A stretch of DNA of 64,000 bases from Desulfosporosinus sp. HMP52. Lineage in GTDB: Bacteria > Bacillota > Desulfitobacteriia > Desulfitobacteriales > Desulfitobacteriaceae. Positions within the stretch are counted from its first letter, which is position 1. Each line of letters starts with the position of its first letter. The notes under the pieces are model-generated. The model did no database searches and was not told the origin of the DNA. It saw only the letters and a list, made by a program, of their open reading frames with translations. Shown here one piece after another: positions 16,470 to 24,643 of this stretch. The translations under genes were made by a program, and so were the position numbers. The stretch lies in assembly GCF_000765145.1 (NCBI RefSeq), contig NZ_JMGA01000019.1, positions 41,392-105,391 of the forward strand, written 5' to 3'.

Positions 16470-17927
16470 ATGAACAGTAACAGTGTAAAAAGAATTTTCT
16501 TTATTGGATTAGGAATATGTTTGTTTTTAATATTTTTTTATGCTCCACAATTTGGACCTGCGGTGGATCCAACAGGCAAGTCATTTGAATTGAGTCAACA
16601 AGGGAAAGCAGCAATAGGTTTGTTCTTCTTAGCAAGTATATGGTGGGTTTTTGAAGTAACCCCTATTGGTGTTACAAGTTTAATGATTGGCGTGGTGCAA
16701 GCCTTATTTCTAATCCGTCCAGCTAAAGAAGCGTTTAGAGATTTCATGGATCCTACAGTAATGTTTATTTTAGGATCTTTACTCATTGGATTGGCATTTA
16801 CAAAGTCAGGAATCACCAAACGGATTGCCTACAAAATGCTGGTTGTTGTGGGCGAGGATACTAGAAAGATTCTATTAGGTGTATTTATTGTCACTGCTCT
16901 ATTAACTCACATCATGGCTCATACGGCGGTAGCAGCTACTATGTTCCCAATATTAGTTACAATTTTGGCCTTATATAATGGTGATAACTCCGAAGGAAAA
17001 CCTACAAAGTTTGGCAAGGCTTTGTTCATAGGTATGGCTTACACCGCTGGTGCAGGAAGTATCTGTACTCTCCTGGGTGGTGCTCGTAACCCCGCAGCTG
17101 TAGGTTTCTTCACAGAGTTTACCGGTAAACAAGTATCATTTGTTGACTTCTCTATCCATTTAGCACCCTTTGGTTGGGCAAGTGTTTTCTTAATTTGGGC
17201 ATTATTAATGGTCATTTATAAACCTGAAAAATCAAAGATTCCTGGTTTGAGAGCTAGAGCTAAATCAGAATATGAAAAACTCGGTCCTGTTAACAGCAAA
17301 GAGATATTTGTTAGTGTTGTTGTAGCGTTTGCCCTCGCTATGCTTGTATTACAGGCTATTATTCCAGCCTTGAAAACGATGGATCGTTCAGTGCCTCTCT
17401 TACTGGCAGGAGTATTATTCTTCCTATCCAAAATACTGACTGTAGAAGATTTAGAAAAGAAAATCCCTTGGAATATCGTTCTACTCTTTTCCGGAGCTAT
17501 GAGTATTGGTTTCTGTTTATGGCAAACAGGTGCGGCCCAGTGGATTGCAATTAAGTGGTTGTCAATGATAGCAGGAGCACATTGGTTAGTTTTCTTACTG
17601 GCAGTATGTTTCCTTGTGCTAATTATGACAAACTTCATTATGAACGTAGCAGCCATTGCCATCACCCTGCCTGTAGCACTTGTTATGGCTCAGTATTTAG
17701 GTGTTAACCCTGAGCTGGTTATGTATGGTGCTGTTGCAATGGCCGGTATGCCATTCTTACTGTTAATTGGTGCGGCTCCTAATGCAATGGCTTATGAATC
17801 GAAGCAGTTTACGACGGGTGAGTTCTTTGTCAGTGGTATCCCTGCAAGTGCTGTTATTATGGGCCTTCTGGTAATCATGACCTTTACCTATTGGCCTATA
17901 GTCGGAATGCCGGCACTAGTAAGATAA
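16470..17927 (+). CDS. DASS/SLC13-family anion:sodium symporter
   Basis: Integral membrane protein of 485 residues with about 12 hydrophobic segments. DASS hallmarks are ATMFPILV in the first inverted repeat and MTNFIMNVAAIAITLPVA in the second, plus GGARNPAAVG. Family members import dicarboxylates, citrate, phosphate or sulfate with sodium. In this sulfate-centred island sulfate is a reasonable but unproven substrate. The ATG follows GGAAGAGGGG. It is expressed from the copy-C promoter through a ~330-nt leader. An ArsB/NhaD-type carrier follows after a perfect hairpin. Confidence 0.85.
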   Translation: MNSNSVKRIFFIGLGICLFLIFFYAPQFGPAVDPTGKSFELSQQGKAAIGLFFLASIWWVFEVTPIGVTSLMIGVVQALFLIRPAKEAFRDFMDPTVMFILGSLLIGLAFTKSGITKRIAYKMLVVVGEDTRKILLGVFIVTALLTHIMAHTAVAATMFPILVTILALYNGDNSEGKPTKFGKALFIGMAYTAGAGSICTLLGGARNPAAVGFFTEFTGKQVSFVDFSIHLAPFGWASVFLIWALLMVIYKPEKSKIPGLRARAKSEYEKLGPVNSKEIFVSVVVAFALAMLVLQAIIPALKTMDRSVPLLLAGVLFFLSKILTVEDLEKKIPWNIVLLFSGAMSIGFCLWQTGAAQWIAIKWLSMIAGAHWLVFLLAVCFLVLIMTNFIMNVAAIAITLPVALVMAQYLGVNPELVMYGAVAMAGMPFLLLIGAAPNAMAYESKQFTTGEFFVSGIPASAVIMGLLVIMTFTYWPIVGMPALVR

Positions 17928-17949
17928 CCTTCAGAAGGCTGTGATTTAA

Positions 17950-17986
17950 ACTAATACGCTTGGATAAACAATCCAAGCGTATTAGT
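17950..17986 (+). other. Perfect 16-bp hairpin between two carriers
   Basis: ACTAATACGCTTGGAT (17950-17965), loop AAACA, then its exact complement (17971-17986). It is followed by GTGGCAC rather than Ts, so it is not a classical terminator. It is more likely an RNA-stability or partial-termination element inside the operon. Confidence 0.6.
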
Positions 17987-18022
17987 GGCACAAACACTTG
18001 TTTAGAATTGGGGAGATGCTTT

Positions 18023-19306
18023 ATGGAAGGTAACAGTCAAGTATTATTTGCTTCAGCTGTATTCCTGATTTCATATGCAATTATTATTTCGGAAAAAATT
18101 CATCGTACAGCAGTAGCGTTAGCGGGTGGAATGCTCGTCATTATCGGTGGTGTAATTAGTCAAGAACAAGCAATTGAGGCTATTGATTTTAATACCATAG
18201 GATTGCTAGTTGGAATGATGGTAATCGTGGGTATTGCAAGAAACTCGGGGCTTTTTGAATATCTTGCGGTCTGGGCAGCTAAGAAAAGCAAAGGAGATCC
18301 AATGAAAATTATGATCTCTCTTACCGTAATTACCGCTTTGCTTTCTGCACTTTTAGACAATGTTACCACAGTATTATTGATAGTCCCCATTACCTTTTCA
18401 ATTGCCAAAGCTCTAGAAATTAATCCTATGCCAATACTTTTCTCTGAAATCCTGGCCTCTAATATTGGGGGAACTGCTACCTTAATCGGAGATCCTCCCA
18501 ATATCATGATTGGTTCTGCGACAGGGTTAGGTTTTATGGACTTTGTAATCAATGTTGGTCCCGTTATCCTTGTTATTTTGCCGGTAACAATATTGATACT
18601 AAAATTAATTTATCGTAAAGAACTAATCACTCGTGAGGAATTAAAGGAAAATATCATGAGAATGGATCCCAGCAGTGAGATTAAAAACGTAGGGTTATTA
18701 AAAAAATCTCTTATAGTAATTGCCCTCACAATTCTTGGATTTTTCTTGCATCAATATCTCCACCTAGAATCGGCTACCGTTGCCTTATCAGGTGCGGCGT
18801 TGCTCTTATTAATTACAAATGAAGACCCTGAACACGCTCTGATAGCTGTGGAATGGCCGGTTATCTTCTTCTTTGCAGGATTATTCATTTTAGTAGGGGC
18901 TTTGGAACACGTTGGAGTAATCGAGTGGATAGCAATGGAGTCATTAAAGCTAACCGGTGGAGAAATGCTCCCTACCGGAATGTTGATACTGTGGCTTTCA
19001 GCTATTGCTTCTTCCTTTGTAGATAATATCCCGTTCGTGGCAACCATGATTCCTTTAATTGAAGATATGGGAAGATTGGGAGGCATGACAGACCTAAATC
19101 CACTATGGTGGGCATTATCTCTTGGTGCTTGCTTAGGTGGTAATGGCACAATTATTGGAGCCTCTGCTAATGTTGTAGTAGTAGGAATGGCCGAGAAACA
19201 AGGGTATAAATGGACCTTTGTAGGGTTTATGAAGGTTGCCTTCCCGCTAATGCTTGTTTCGATTCTTATTTCAAGTGTCTACTTATATTTCTTCTATTTA
19301 ACTTAG
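18023..19306 (+). CDS. ArsB/NhaD-type ion transporter
   Basis: 427-residue membrane protein of the ion-transporter superfamily that includes ArsB, NhaD and P permeases. Two inverted repeats are visible: LDNVTTVLLIVPIT with GGTATLIGDPPNIMIG, and SSFVDNIPFVATMIPL with GGNGTIIGASANVVVVGMAEKQG. The ATG at 18023 has GGGGAG upstream; an earlier in-frame TTG (17960) lies inside the preceding hairpin and is unlikely. Substrate unclear: sodium/proton, arsenite, or an oxyanion as in sulfate-linked homologues. Cotranscribed with the DASS symporter and probably with paralogue 4. Confidence 0.85.
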   Translation: MEGNSQVLFASAVFLISYAIIISEKIHRTAVALAGGMLVIIGGVISQEQAIEAIDFNTIGLLVGMMVIVGIARNSGLFEYLAVWAAKKSKGDPMKIMISLTVITALLSALLDNVTTVLLIVPITFSIAKALEINPMPILFSEILASNIGGTATLIGDPPNIMIGSATGLGFMDFVINVGPVILVILPVTILILKLIYRKELITREELKENIMRMDPSSEIKNVGLLKKSLIVIALTILGFFLHQYLHLESATVALSGAALLLLITNEDPEHALIAVEWPVIFFFAGLFILVGALEHVGVIEWIAMESLKLTGGEMLPTGMLILWLSAIASSFVDNIPFVATMIPLIEDMGRLGGMTDLNPLWWALSLGACLGGNGTIIGASANVVVVGMAEKQGYKWTFVGFMKVAFPLMLVSILISSVYLYFFYLT

Positions 19307-19393
19307 TCCAAGAACGAGGAAGTTTAGAATTAAATTGGACATCCGGTTGAACATGTCTGACGATTAAAAAATTGTTAGAAAGGACGGGATTCG

Positions 19394-20017
19394 TTGTCTG
19401 GCTTAGCAAGAGATAAATATATGCCTTTGGTTGACAGGGATTCCGGAGATCGAACGTATCCAATTTGGCTGTTAATTAATCCAAAATACCCTGCTGTTAT
19501 CAATGGCATTTGGAGACATGTTTTAGATGAGATGCAAGATAAGGTCTATCGTGAGTTACAATCTAGAATTGATACGAAAAACATCTACATTAGGAGTGTT
19601 GTAGGAGATTGTGGGATTGTTCCCAACACATTAAATTGGTGGGGAAAAGAAGTAGCATCAGAAATAAAGCTTTTAAGGGAGATTATTGAAGAATATGAAC
19701 CCAAAATTTTAATTACTTTTGGTGGATTTCCTTATGAATTTATTAGAAGAGTCTTTAGTGCAAAACCTGAAAAAGGCCCAAAGTACTGGAGTGCTTTAAA
19801 CTTAAAGAATGAATTTGAAAAAGCCATTGCTAATTTTGACTTAAGTGAAACTAACGTGGTTCCTTTGCTTCGACGTGTCAATACAAGTGATCAGGATCTA
19901 GAAGCCGAAAAGTATTTAGACAGTACTATCAAGGAACAATATTTCAGTCATGTTGGAAGAAAGCTATCTGAAACAATTATCCAAAACAAGGATAGTCTTA
20001 AAATATGGATTAGGTAG
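19394..20017 (+). CDS. Unrecognised paralogous family, copy 4
   Basis: 207-residue member with all blocks intact: YPIWLLINPKYPAV (~24-37), WRHVLDEMQDKVYREL, RIDTKNIYIRSVVGDCG, VPNTLNWWGKEVASEI, PKILITFGGFPYEFIRRVF, KPEKGPKYW, NFDLSETN, PLLRRV, and ETIIQNKDSLKIWIR. TTG start (19394), with GAAAGGACGGG before it. It is the last gene of the DASS/NhaD-type operon, 87 bp after the carrier. No terminator is obvious; a minus-strand gene converges on it 24 bp away. Confidence 0.8.
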   Translation: MSGLARDKYMPLVDRDSGDRTYPIWLLINPKYPAVINGIWRHVLDEMQDKVYRELQSRIDTKNIYIRSVVGDCGIVPNTLNWWGKEVASEIKLLREIIEEYEPKILITFGGFPYEFIRRVFSAKPEKGPKYWSALNLKNEFEKAIANFDLSETNVVPLLRRVNTSDQDLEAEKYLDSTIKEQYFSHVGRKLSETIIQNKDSLKIWIR

Positions 20018-20041
20018 GATTCTGTTATTTAAAGTTATGAT

Positions 20042-20284
20042 TTAAAAGTACTGCCCCAAGAATGTACCTGCTTGTTTTAACTGGTAGGGGTCGCCGCCAC
20101 TCTCAAGAAACTTCTCATAATGATGTACCCAATCATCAATATCTGGGATTGATTTTTTCCAAGAACGATTACCCAAGACTTTATAGTACCAATACATCAT
20201 TTGAGAATTAGCGAGCTTCGGTGAGTTGCAGTACTTTTTTTCATAATCAATCAGCATTTCCAAGGACTCAATAGCAGGGTTCAT
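20042..20284 (-). CDS. Small hypothetical protein (80 residues)
   Basis: Not recognised. Soluble, helical, rich in Tyr and Trp, with segments MLIDYEKKYCNSPKLANSQM and IPDIDDWVHHYEKFLESGG. GAAAGGAGA lies about ten bases before the ATG (complement). It is the only minus-strand gene among the 16-26 kb transporters, and its upstream region faces the copy-D promoter, so the two promoters are divergent. Confidence 0.65.
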   Translation of the reverse strand: MNPAIESLEMLIDYEKKYCNSPKLANSQMMYWYYKVLGNRSWKKSIPDIDDWVHHYEKFLESGGDPYQLKQAGTFLGQYF

Positions 20285-20371
20285 CGTTAAATAATCTCCT
20301 TTCTTAAGAAGAGCTATAGATATATTGTGACCATATTTTAGTACTATTTGTCATCGCCACTATCGAATAAA

Positions 20372-20426
20372 ATGATTATGAGCATTTTAGTTTGCTATAT
20401 ACTTGATTTTTATTCAGTGTTAATCT
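20372..20426 (+). promoter_or_regulatory. Island promoter, copy D, with activator-like element
   Basis: -35 TATACT (20398-20403), 17-bp spacer, -10 TAATCT (20421-20426). Upstream TGATTATGAGCATTTTAG has GAGCA (20380-20384) and TGCTA (20393-20397) with the 8-nt spacer seen in B and C. The TGTGA dyad is degenerate here (TGTAGGAGTTTACTG). Confidence 0.65.
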
Positions 20427-20485
20427 AAAAATGTAGGAGTTTACTGTTAAGCCTTAACGAAACAAAAGCAAGAACCCAATAGAGA

Positions 20486-20522
20486 AAAAGCTGCCAGAAA
20501 AGGTCGCTAAGAATTTTAATCG
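20486..20522 (+). promoter_or_regulatory. Conserved leader hairpin element, copy D
   Basis: AAAAGCTGCC-AGAAA-AGGTCGCTAAGAATTTTAATCG. Relative to B and C, the C of GGCCGC is U here, so a G-C pair becomes G-U. The internal mismatch is kept as U-C. Such changes preserve the stem. It lies 59 nt before the start codon. Confidence 0.55.
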
Positions 20523-20580
20523 TAAATTATATGCAAAAGTATCATCATGAGATTACTCCACTTCGAAGGAGGGTTTAAGA

Positions 20581-21051
20581 ATGAGAAAGGAATCCCTTGA
20601 TTATGGGGTCAGGTACACTCGGGGAAAGTTTTTAAATGTTGTACCGGTGTATCCCTCTGGTAATGAACCTAATTATAAATTTGAACTCTATAATAATCGA
20701 GTAAGAGCCAAACTTCCGGTGGCTACCCTTACAACAAGTGTTAGTACGGTTATTCGGGAAGGTATGATTAGACGTTCGTTTAACGCTGATTTAGAAATCA
20801 GGCCTGACGTACCATTTAGCCAAGAGGAATTGAACGATTTACCAACTGATATTGCCACATTTATGGTTCGGGAGTTAGGGGGCAACCCTTTAGAGGAAGA
20901 GTTTATTATTAAAGTAACTTGTCAAGTCAGCGATTCTTCAAATGTCAAGAGAACTAATATTATTTCAGAATCGTGGATAAGTGGAGGAATAGATTTTAAC
21001 ACTTATAATATTTTTTCTAACAATGCTCTAGTAATGTCATCAGGGTATTAG
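20581..21051 (+). CDS. Hypothetical protein, first gene of the copy-D operon
   Basis: 156-residue soluble protein, not recognised. It looks beta-rich in the first half (FLNVVPVYPSG, KFELYNNRVRAKLPVATLTTSVSTV), with an acidic helix (FSQEELNDLPTDIATFMVREL) and another beta-rich region (EEFIIKVTCQVSD). GAAGGAGGG precedes the ATG. The stop codon is one base from the ATG of the next (Usp) gene, so translation is coupled. Its place between anion-transport operons and its shared leader tie it to the island. Confidence 0.7.
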   Translation: MRKESLDYGVRYTRGKFLNVVPVYPSGNEPNYKFELYNNRVRAKLPVATLTTSVSTVIREGMIRRSFNADLEIRPDVPFSQEELNDLPTDIATFMVRELGGNPLEEEFIIKVTCQVSDSSNVKRTNIISESWISGGIDFNTYNIFSNNALVMSSGY

Positions 21052-21052
21052 A

Positions 21053-21532
21053 ATGAGTCGAAGAAGGTTTAAAGTGCTTCTTTATTTAGATGATACAGAA
21101 TTCTCTCGTGCTGCCGCAATATATTCAGCAATCTTAATGACGAATATGCCTAACATGCAACTGACCATTGTAAGGCTAAAAGAAAGTACCCAAAGTTCGT
21201 CGGAAATTCTGGAAAGTTGCCAAAACATCTGGACGACAACCTCAGATGTGCCGCAGAATGCCCTAGATGTATTTTTAGCAAGATCAAAGGATGTTCATCA
21301 ACAAGTGATATATTCCAATCCCAATATTCCAGATGCAGTGACCGCGCTCCTCGCGTATGTAAATAAGTGGTCAATTGACTTGATAGTAATGGGTGCAGGG
21401 GAGATCAGCAAAATAAAAGAGGTTATATTTGGTAGTTTAGCGTATTCCCTACAAAATAGATCCCCTATACCTGTGTTGTTAGTAAAAGAATTATCTCTAG
21501 ATTTACAAGAGGTATACAGTTACCAAATCTGA
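21053..21532 (+). CDS. Universal stress protein, degenerate nucleotide site
   Basis: 159-residue Usp-fold protein (FKVLLYLDDTEFSRAAAIYSAIL at the start, SPIPVLLVKELS at the end). The nucleotide motif is MGAGEISKIKEVIFGS: the second Gly of G-x2-G is Glu, while the final G-S remains. ATP binding is therefore doubtful. It overlaps functionally with the preceding gene (1-bp gap). Terminator at 21576. Confidence 0.8.
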   Translation: MSRRRFKVLLYLDDTEFSRAAAIYSAILMTNMPNMQLTIVRLKESTQSSSEILESCQNIWTTTSDVPQNALDVFLARSKDVHQQVIYSNPNIPDAVTALLAYVNKWSIDLIVMGAGEISKIKEVIFGSLAYSLQNRSPIPVLLVKELSLDLQEVYSYQI

Positions 21533-21575
21533 CGATTATTTAAAAAATTAGCATGAAAAATAAGCTTTGTGAAGT

Positions 21576-21605
21576 GAAGTGTGGCAAATACACTTCTTTT
21601 TTTTG
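21576..21605 (+). terminator. Intrinsic terminator
   Basis: GAAGTGT (21576-21582) pairs with ACACTTC (21590-21596), followed by eight Ts. Ends the copy-D operon. Confidence 0.85.
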
Positions 21606-22097
21606 TCTAAAAAAGAATGTTAATTTAAATCGTTTCTTAATCAATCAGAATTATATCACATAGTTTTCCCCTAAAGGAACATCTAGAGGAGGGGATCATT
21701 AATCATGAGGACACAATTCGGTAAACTAATTAAGATTTTATGAAATTATTTGGTTTTTTATATTGTTAAATTCAATTACTGTGGATTATCCTCATCATTT
21801 AAAAAACGGAGGTATAAAAAAACTGCCTAGCAAACAATATGTGTATAGATTAGCCGAAAAACTATTGCTGAAAGTGCAGCAAATAGCTGATATCAGCGGT
21901 TTCAAGCAGAATAGGATGAAAATTTTGAATTTAAAGCCGTTGGATCGATATAGAAATCCTTAAATCTGAAGTATTAAGATTATGGCTTTCGTTACTCCAA
22001 ATTAGTGCTAAAGTAGTAACCAAGCTCGTCTGTTTTTGGTAAATAACTCTTATCAGAACCTTTAACTAATCTAAAATCGAGTCAAATATAGATATAA
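21606..22097. other. Gene-poor stretch upstream of the tauE leader
   Basis: A GAGGAGGGG (21686-21694) precedes an ATG (21705) opening only 12 codons. A second GGAGGT (about 21808) precedes a short frame to 21963 with no ATG or GTG, encoding a basic helical peptide (KQYVYRLAEKLLLKVQQIADISG...). These look like remnants or chance frames; I do not call a gene. Confidence 0.3.
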
Positions 22098-22152
22098 CTG
22101 ATTATAGGGATATGGATACACTATAGACACATTTCTCAAGCAATGCTACTCT
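22098..22152 (+). promoter_or_regulatory. Island promoter, copy E (variant)
   Basis: -35 TAGACA (22124-22129), 17-bp spacer, -10 TACTCT (22147-22152). The upstream element begins CTGATTATAGGGATATGG: the TGATTAT core is kept, but GAGCA/TGCTA is replaced by ATAG/CTAT arms. TTGTGA occupies the start-site dyad position, with the second half lost. AAAGGAAAGGAG (22173-22184) follows without a start codon. Confidence 0.55.
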
Positions 22153-22342
22153 TTACTTGTGAAACAAAATTCAAAGGAAAGGAGTGTAAGAAATCAAACT
22201 ATAGTTTTAAAGGTCAAATAATTGAAGAAGATCCGAAACTCTAGGTTAATAAAAAATGTAAGATTATTGATATCATTAAAAATAACGAATCGATCAGTAG
22301 ATTACTTGGGAGATTGGAAATGCGGGTACTTCTTCAAGAAAA

Positions 22343-22380
22343 AAAGCAGCCTACAAAAGGCCGCAAAAGGAAATTTCTTA
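22343..22380 (+). promoter_or_regulatory. Conserved leader hairpin element, copy E
   Basis: AAAGCAGCCT-ACAA-AAGGCCGC followed by AAAAGGAAATTTCTTA. The stem is the same as copy C, the loop differs, and the AAATTT tail is partly conserved. TATTATAACACAAA follows at 22385-22398. It lies 98 nt before the tauE start. Confidence 0.55.
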
Positions 22381-22477
22381 TTGTTATTATAACACAAATT
22401 TTTCTAATAATGTGACGGGCAATAACTAAAAATTCTTACTTCAATGGATAGTGAAGAACACTGAAGGAGGGAACTTA

Positions 22478-23776
22478 ATGAAAACTATGTATAACTCGTT
22501 TATGTATGCAGCTAGGGCTCATGCCCAATGGGAGATTGAAACATCTAATAATATTATAAAAAACAGAAAGAAGTTGCTCATCTTATTCGTAATGGCTCTA
22601 CCCCTACTCATTCCCGCAATGGCTCATGCAGCATCTGCCCTACCAGCCTTTATTGGCGGGAAAACAGCCTTCGGACCATCCTTTTTTTCACCCACAACCT
22701 TTTACGGCTCCATAGCCGTTGGAGTTATCGCTGGTCTTATAACCGGTTGTATTGGGGCAGGCGGAGGATTTGTTATCACCCCTGCGTTGATGAGCCTAGG
22801 CGTAAAGGGAATATTGGCAGTAGGTACTGATATGTTTCATATCTTTGCTAAGGCCATCATGGGAACGACCCTGCATAAGAAGATGGGCAACGTTCACGTC
22901 GGTCTCGCAATTGCCTTTCTAATTGGTTCCGGTTTGGGAGTTACCGGGGGCGGGGCGATCAATCGTGCATTGTTTAATTACAACCCAATAATGAGTGATT
23001 TTGTTATCAGCTCAATATACGTTGTTCTGCTTGGATTCTTAGGTATCTTTGCCATGAGTGAGTATCTTGCTATGAGAAAAAACGCACCGAAAAATGGTGG
23101 AGATGCCCATGGCGGGCCAGATAAAATGACAGCTTTTGGAGCAAAGGTACAATCCATTAATATAGCGCCTATGATCAAATTTGATGAGCATGTAGTCCCC
23201 GGGGGGAGAAGGATTTCTGGTATATTTGTTGCAATATGCGGAGCAGTAACTGGTTTTTTAGCATCGATCCTAGGTGTTGGCGGTGGTTTTGTTACCTTCC
23301 CAATGTTTGTATACGGATTAGGAATTTCAACTGGGACCACTGTGGGTACAGATATACTTCAAATTATCTTTACAGCGGGTTACGGTTCTATAGCACAGTA
23401 TGCCATCTATGGTTATGTATTCTATACCTTAGCAATGGGTATGCTGCTCGGTTCCTTATTTGGCATCCAAATAGGTGCTATTACTACTAAAGTCGTTCCG
23501 GGAACACAGATCAAGGCTTTCTATGCTTTGGCAATCTTAGCTGGCTTTGTTAACAGACTCTTTGCACTTCCGGAGAAGCTAACTCAGATGGGTTATATCA
23601 CCTTATCCTCTTCCTCTGGTGCTATAATTACTAAGGTAGGAGTATGGTTATTCTTTGGTTTAGTCTCTATCTTTGCATTCTGGATTATTAGCACATTCAT
23701 TAGAAATATACCGAAGCTTCGAGCTGAAGCGGCAGAGGATTATGCTGCAAGTGTCAAAGGAGGTGTTTCCCAATGA
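22478..23776 (+). CDS. TauE/SafE-family sulfite/sulfonate exporter
   Basis: 432-residue membrane protein with about eight segments. It has the two TauE half-repeats: GLITGCIGAGGGFVITPALMSLGVKGILAVGTDMFHI and GFLASILGVGGGFVTFPMFVYGLGISTGTTVGTDILQI. A long N-terminus with an early hydrophobic segment (KKLLILFVMALPLLIPAMAHA) could be a signal anchor. The ATG at 22478 follows GAAGGAGGG; the GTG at 22451 is unsupported. Homologues export sulfite or other small sulfur anions, so here it could move sulfite or, in the import direction, sulfate. Its last four bases overlap the next gene (ATGA). Confidence 0.88.
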   Translation: MKTMYNSFMYAARAHAQWEIETSNNIIKNRKKLLILFVMALPLLIPAMAHAASALPAFIGGKTAFGPSFFSPTTFYGSIAVGVIAGLITGCIGAGGGFVITPALMSLGVKGILAVGTDMFHIFAKAIMGTTLHKKMGNVHVGLAIAFLIGSGLGVTGGGAINRALFNYNPIMSDFVISSIYVVLLGFLGIFAMSEYLAMRKNAPKNGGDAHGGPDKMTAFGAKVQSINIAPMIKFDEHVVPGGRRISGIFVAICGAVTGFLASILGVGGGFVTFPMFVYGLGISTGTTVGTDILQIIFTAGYGSIAQYAIYGYVFYTLAMGMLLGSLFGIQIGAITTKVVPGTQIKAFYALAILAGFVNRLFALPEKLTQMGYITLSSSSGAIITKVGVWLFFGLVSIFAFWIISTFIRNIPKLRAEAAEDYAASVKGGVSQ

Positions 23777-24483
23777 GTGTAGTACGAAATAAAAAGACCT
23801 TCATGATCGGTGTTATAATGCTTGTTAGCTTCGCACTATGCTATGTGGGAATGATGTCCCCAAACTTCGGAAACGGAAGAAATGGCTTAGAATTCGCAGA
23901 TGATCTGTTTAACTCATTGTCTAAGGGTTCGGCTTATTTTATTAAGGATGCACAAAAGGTAGCTGATGGTCAATTGGGTAAAAATGTAAGCTTAGCAATC
24001 AAAGCTTCATCTCCAGAGGAAGCAGAAAAATGGAGTAAACTATACACTATGGCTGGAGCCTCTGTAACTGTAAAAGATACTTCGGTTAGTATTAATGGAG
24101 ATTATGGAAAAATTCTAGGAGCGGTGGTCGCTGACAGCGATTTCATGTATCACAATGACGGTAAATCTTTAGAGAAAAAATATGGGTATGATGCTCGCGA
24201 AGCAACTTACAACTGGTACAGTTCTTTGAAAAAAATTGATGCAAATTTGAAATCTAAATCTCAATTCCAAGAAGGATTTGATTTAGTCAAAGTACAGCAA
24301 AAAGCTCTTGAACCTGCCTATAATTATTATGGTGTAGAAATAAAGCAAGTAAGTGAAAATAAATTTAGTGTAATCTTTTTGCTTACCTTTTACCTGATAT
24401 ACACCATGTGGTATGGCTTCGGACTCTACTACCTCTTCGATGGTCTTGGTATAGTCGTGGCCAAATCTAAGAAGACAGCTTAA
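23773..24483 (+). CDS. Membrane partner of the TauE exporter (hypothetical)
   Basis: 236-residue protein with one N-terminal segment (TFMIGVIMLVSFALCYVGMMS), a ~165-residue extracytoplasmic domain of mixed alpha/beta character, and a C-terminal segment (FSVIFLLTFYLIYTMWYGFGLYYLFDGLGIVV). The ATGA overlap with tauE implies coupled translation and a shared complex. Similar two-segment proteins accompany TauE-type transporters in other sulfate reducers, from memory; function unproven. Confidence 0.75.
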   Translation: MSVVRNKKTFMIGVIMLVSFALCYVGMMSPNFGNGRNGLEFADDLFNSLSKGSAYFIKDAQKVADGQLGKNVSLAIKASSPEEAEKWSKLYTMAGASVTVKDTSVSINGDYGKILGAVVADSDFMYHNDGKSLEKKYGYDAREATYNWYSSLKKIDANLKSKSQFQEGFDLVKVQQKALEPAYNYYGVEIKQVSENKFSVIFLLTFYLIYTMWYGFGLYYLFDGLGIVVAKSKKTA

Positions 24484-24514
24484 GATATCGATTACTAGTA
24501 TAGAAATTGTTCTT

Positions 24515-24571
24515 AACCTTTTGCTACAACTAGTGGCACAGTCTTGAGTTTATTAGTTGCAGCAAAAGGTT
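24515..24571 (+). terminator. Terminator-like hairpin
   Basis: AACCTTTTGCTACAACTA (24515-24532) pairs with 24554-24571 with one mismatch, followed by the weak T-rich TTCATATTCC. It may only partly terminate before paralogue 5. Confidence 0.5.
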
Positions 24572-24643
24572 TCATATTCCTTAATAAGTTCACGAGATTT
24601 CCGCAGAATGTTTAAATATACTCTTTGATGAGGGGATTGAGAG

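Noticed and set aside
17985..18004. TGGCAC near 17986 as a -24 sigma-54 box for the NhaD-type gene.
   Set aside because: The -12 part reads CTTGT and is out of register by one base; GC at the required position is missing.
21763..21963. 66-residue ORF upstream of the tauE leader.
   Set aside because: TTG start without a ribosome site, no recognisable motif, and located in an otherwise gene-free stretch.
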